A stretch of DNA of 64,000 bases from NCBI RefSeq assembly GCF_900060185.1, contig NZ_FIZY01000001.1, positions 186,001 to 250,000 on the forward strand. Reading direction: 5' to 3'. Positions 63,788-64,000 of this stretch are shown here, one piece after another. The DNA comes from Grimontia marina (GTDB taxonomy: Bacteria; Pseudomonadota; Gammaproteobacteria; Enterobacterales; Vibrionaceae). Below the pieces are notes generated by a model. That model ran no database searches. It was not told the origin of the DNA and saw only the letters and a program-made list of their open reading frames with translations. Numbering within the stretch: position 1 is the first letter of the stretch; each line of letters opens with the position of its first letter. Position numbers and translations under genes: made by a program.

Positions 63788-64000
63788 TGTCTGTTTTGAT
63801 TAACAAAGATACCAAAGTAATCTGTCAGGGTTTCACCGGTGGTCAGGGTACTTTCCACTCAGAGCAAGCCATCGAGTACGGAACGCAAATGGTTGGTGGT
63901 GTATCACCAGGCAAAGGCGGCACGACTCATCTGGGTCTTCCAGTGTTCAACACTGTGGCAGAAGCCGTGGAAGCAACGGGCGCGACAGCGACTGTAATCT
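63787..64000 (+). CDS. sucD: Succinyl-CoA synthetase alpha subunit (partial, cut by window end)
   Basis: The first 71 codons are present: [31 protein letters not shown] and [20 protein letters not shown], the CoA-binding domain of SucD (about 289-290 aa in full). The start codon overlaps the sucC stop, so the two subunits are translationally coupled. The phosphorylated His of the active site lies beyond the window. Confidence 0.97.
   Translation, partial: MSVLINKDTKVICQGFTGGQGTFHSEQAIEYGTQMVGGVSPGKGGTTHLGLPVFNTVAEAVEATGATATVI

Overview
The window is chromosomal DNA from a gammaproteobacterium of the family Vibrionaceae. The backbone order apt-dnaX-ybaB-recR, htpG-adk-hemH-gsk, asnB, nagC-nagA-nagB/nagE, glnS, fur-fldA, ybfF/seqA-pgm, gltA/sdhCDAB-sucABCD is familiar from enterics and vibrios. 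A toxRS pair transcribed divergently from htpG is a Vibrionaceae hallmark. Genus cannot be fixed by eye; the longer ToxR and the chitobiase would fit Grimontia, Enterovibrio or Photobacterium as well as Vibrio. No tRNA, rRNA, insertion sequence, CRISPR array or phage gene was seen.

Layout. 1-3.4 kb: end of apt, then dnaX (with a complete programmed -1 frameshift signal), ybaB and recR. 3.4-5.0 kb: toxS and toxR on the minus strand, sharing a divergent promoter region with htpG, which has a clear sigma-32 heat-shock promoter. 5.0-10.4 kb: htpG, adk, hemH, gsk, with an unassigned structured-RNA candidate between htpG and adk. 10.5-32.9 kb: a roughly 22-kb minus-strand exopolysaccharide island. 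32.9-36.4 kb: asnB and a CPA2 cation:proton antiporter. 36.6-44.3 kb: GlcNAc/chitobiose utilisation (nagC, nagA, nagB, divergent nagE, chitobiase). 44.5-53.4 kb: glnS, fur, a DUF4442 gene, fldA, a DUF2788 gene, ybfF, seqA, pgm, a DUF1853 gene, ybgI. 53.4-64 kb: gltA, divergent from sdhCDAB-sucABCD (sucD cut by the window end).

The exopolysaccharide island is the accessory part. Transcription starts near 32.44 kb under an ops (RfaH) element. First come a WcaJ/VpsL-type initiating transferase, a VpsM-like outer-membrane beta-barrel, a short VpsN-like Wza protein and a Wzc-type kinase. Next come WecB and WecC (UDP-ManNAcA supply), Wzy, Wzx, four sugar or acyl transferases, a secreted polysaccharide lyase and a WecG/TagA/CpsF transferase. 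A secreted protein with a choice-of-anchor-A domain and an apparent eight-bladed FG-GAP beta-propeller follows. Last are a VpsP-like protein, a VanZ-like membrane protein, a small exported Gly-rich protein, an O-antigen-ligase-like polymerase/ligase and the phosphatase Wzb. Together they encode a Wzx/Wzy-dependent exopolysaccharide with its own lyase and a probable matrix protein, analogous to the vps/rbm biofilm system of V. cholerae but with a different matrix protein. The transferase/Wzx/Wzy core is visibly AT-richer than the flanks, as expected of an exchanged polysaccharide cassette.

The most unusual items are the 131-nt three-helix RNA candidate upstream of adk, the anchor/propeller matrix protein, the tandem inverted repeats between wecC and wzy, and the dyad over the exopolysaccharide promoter.
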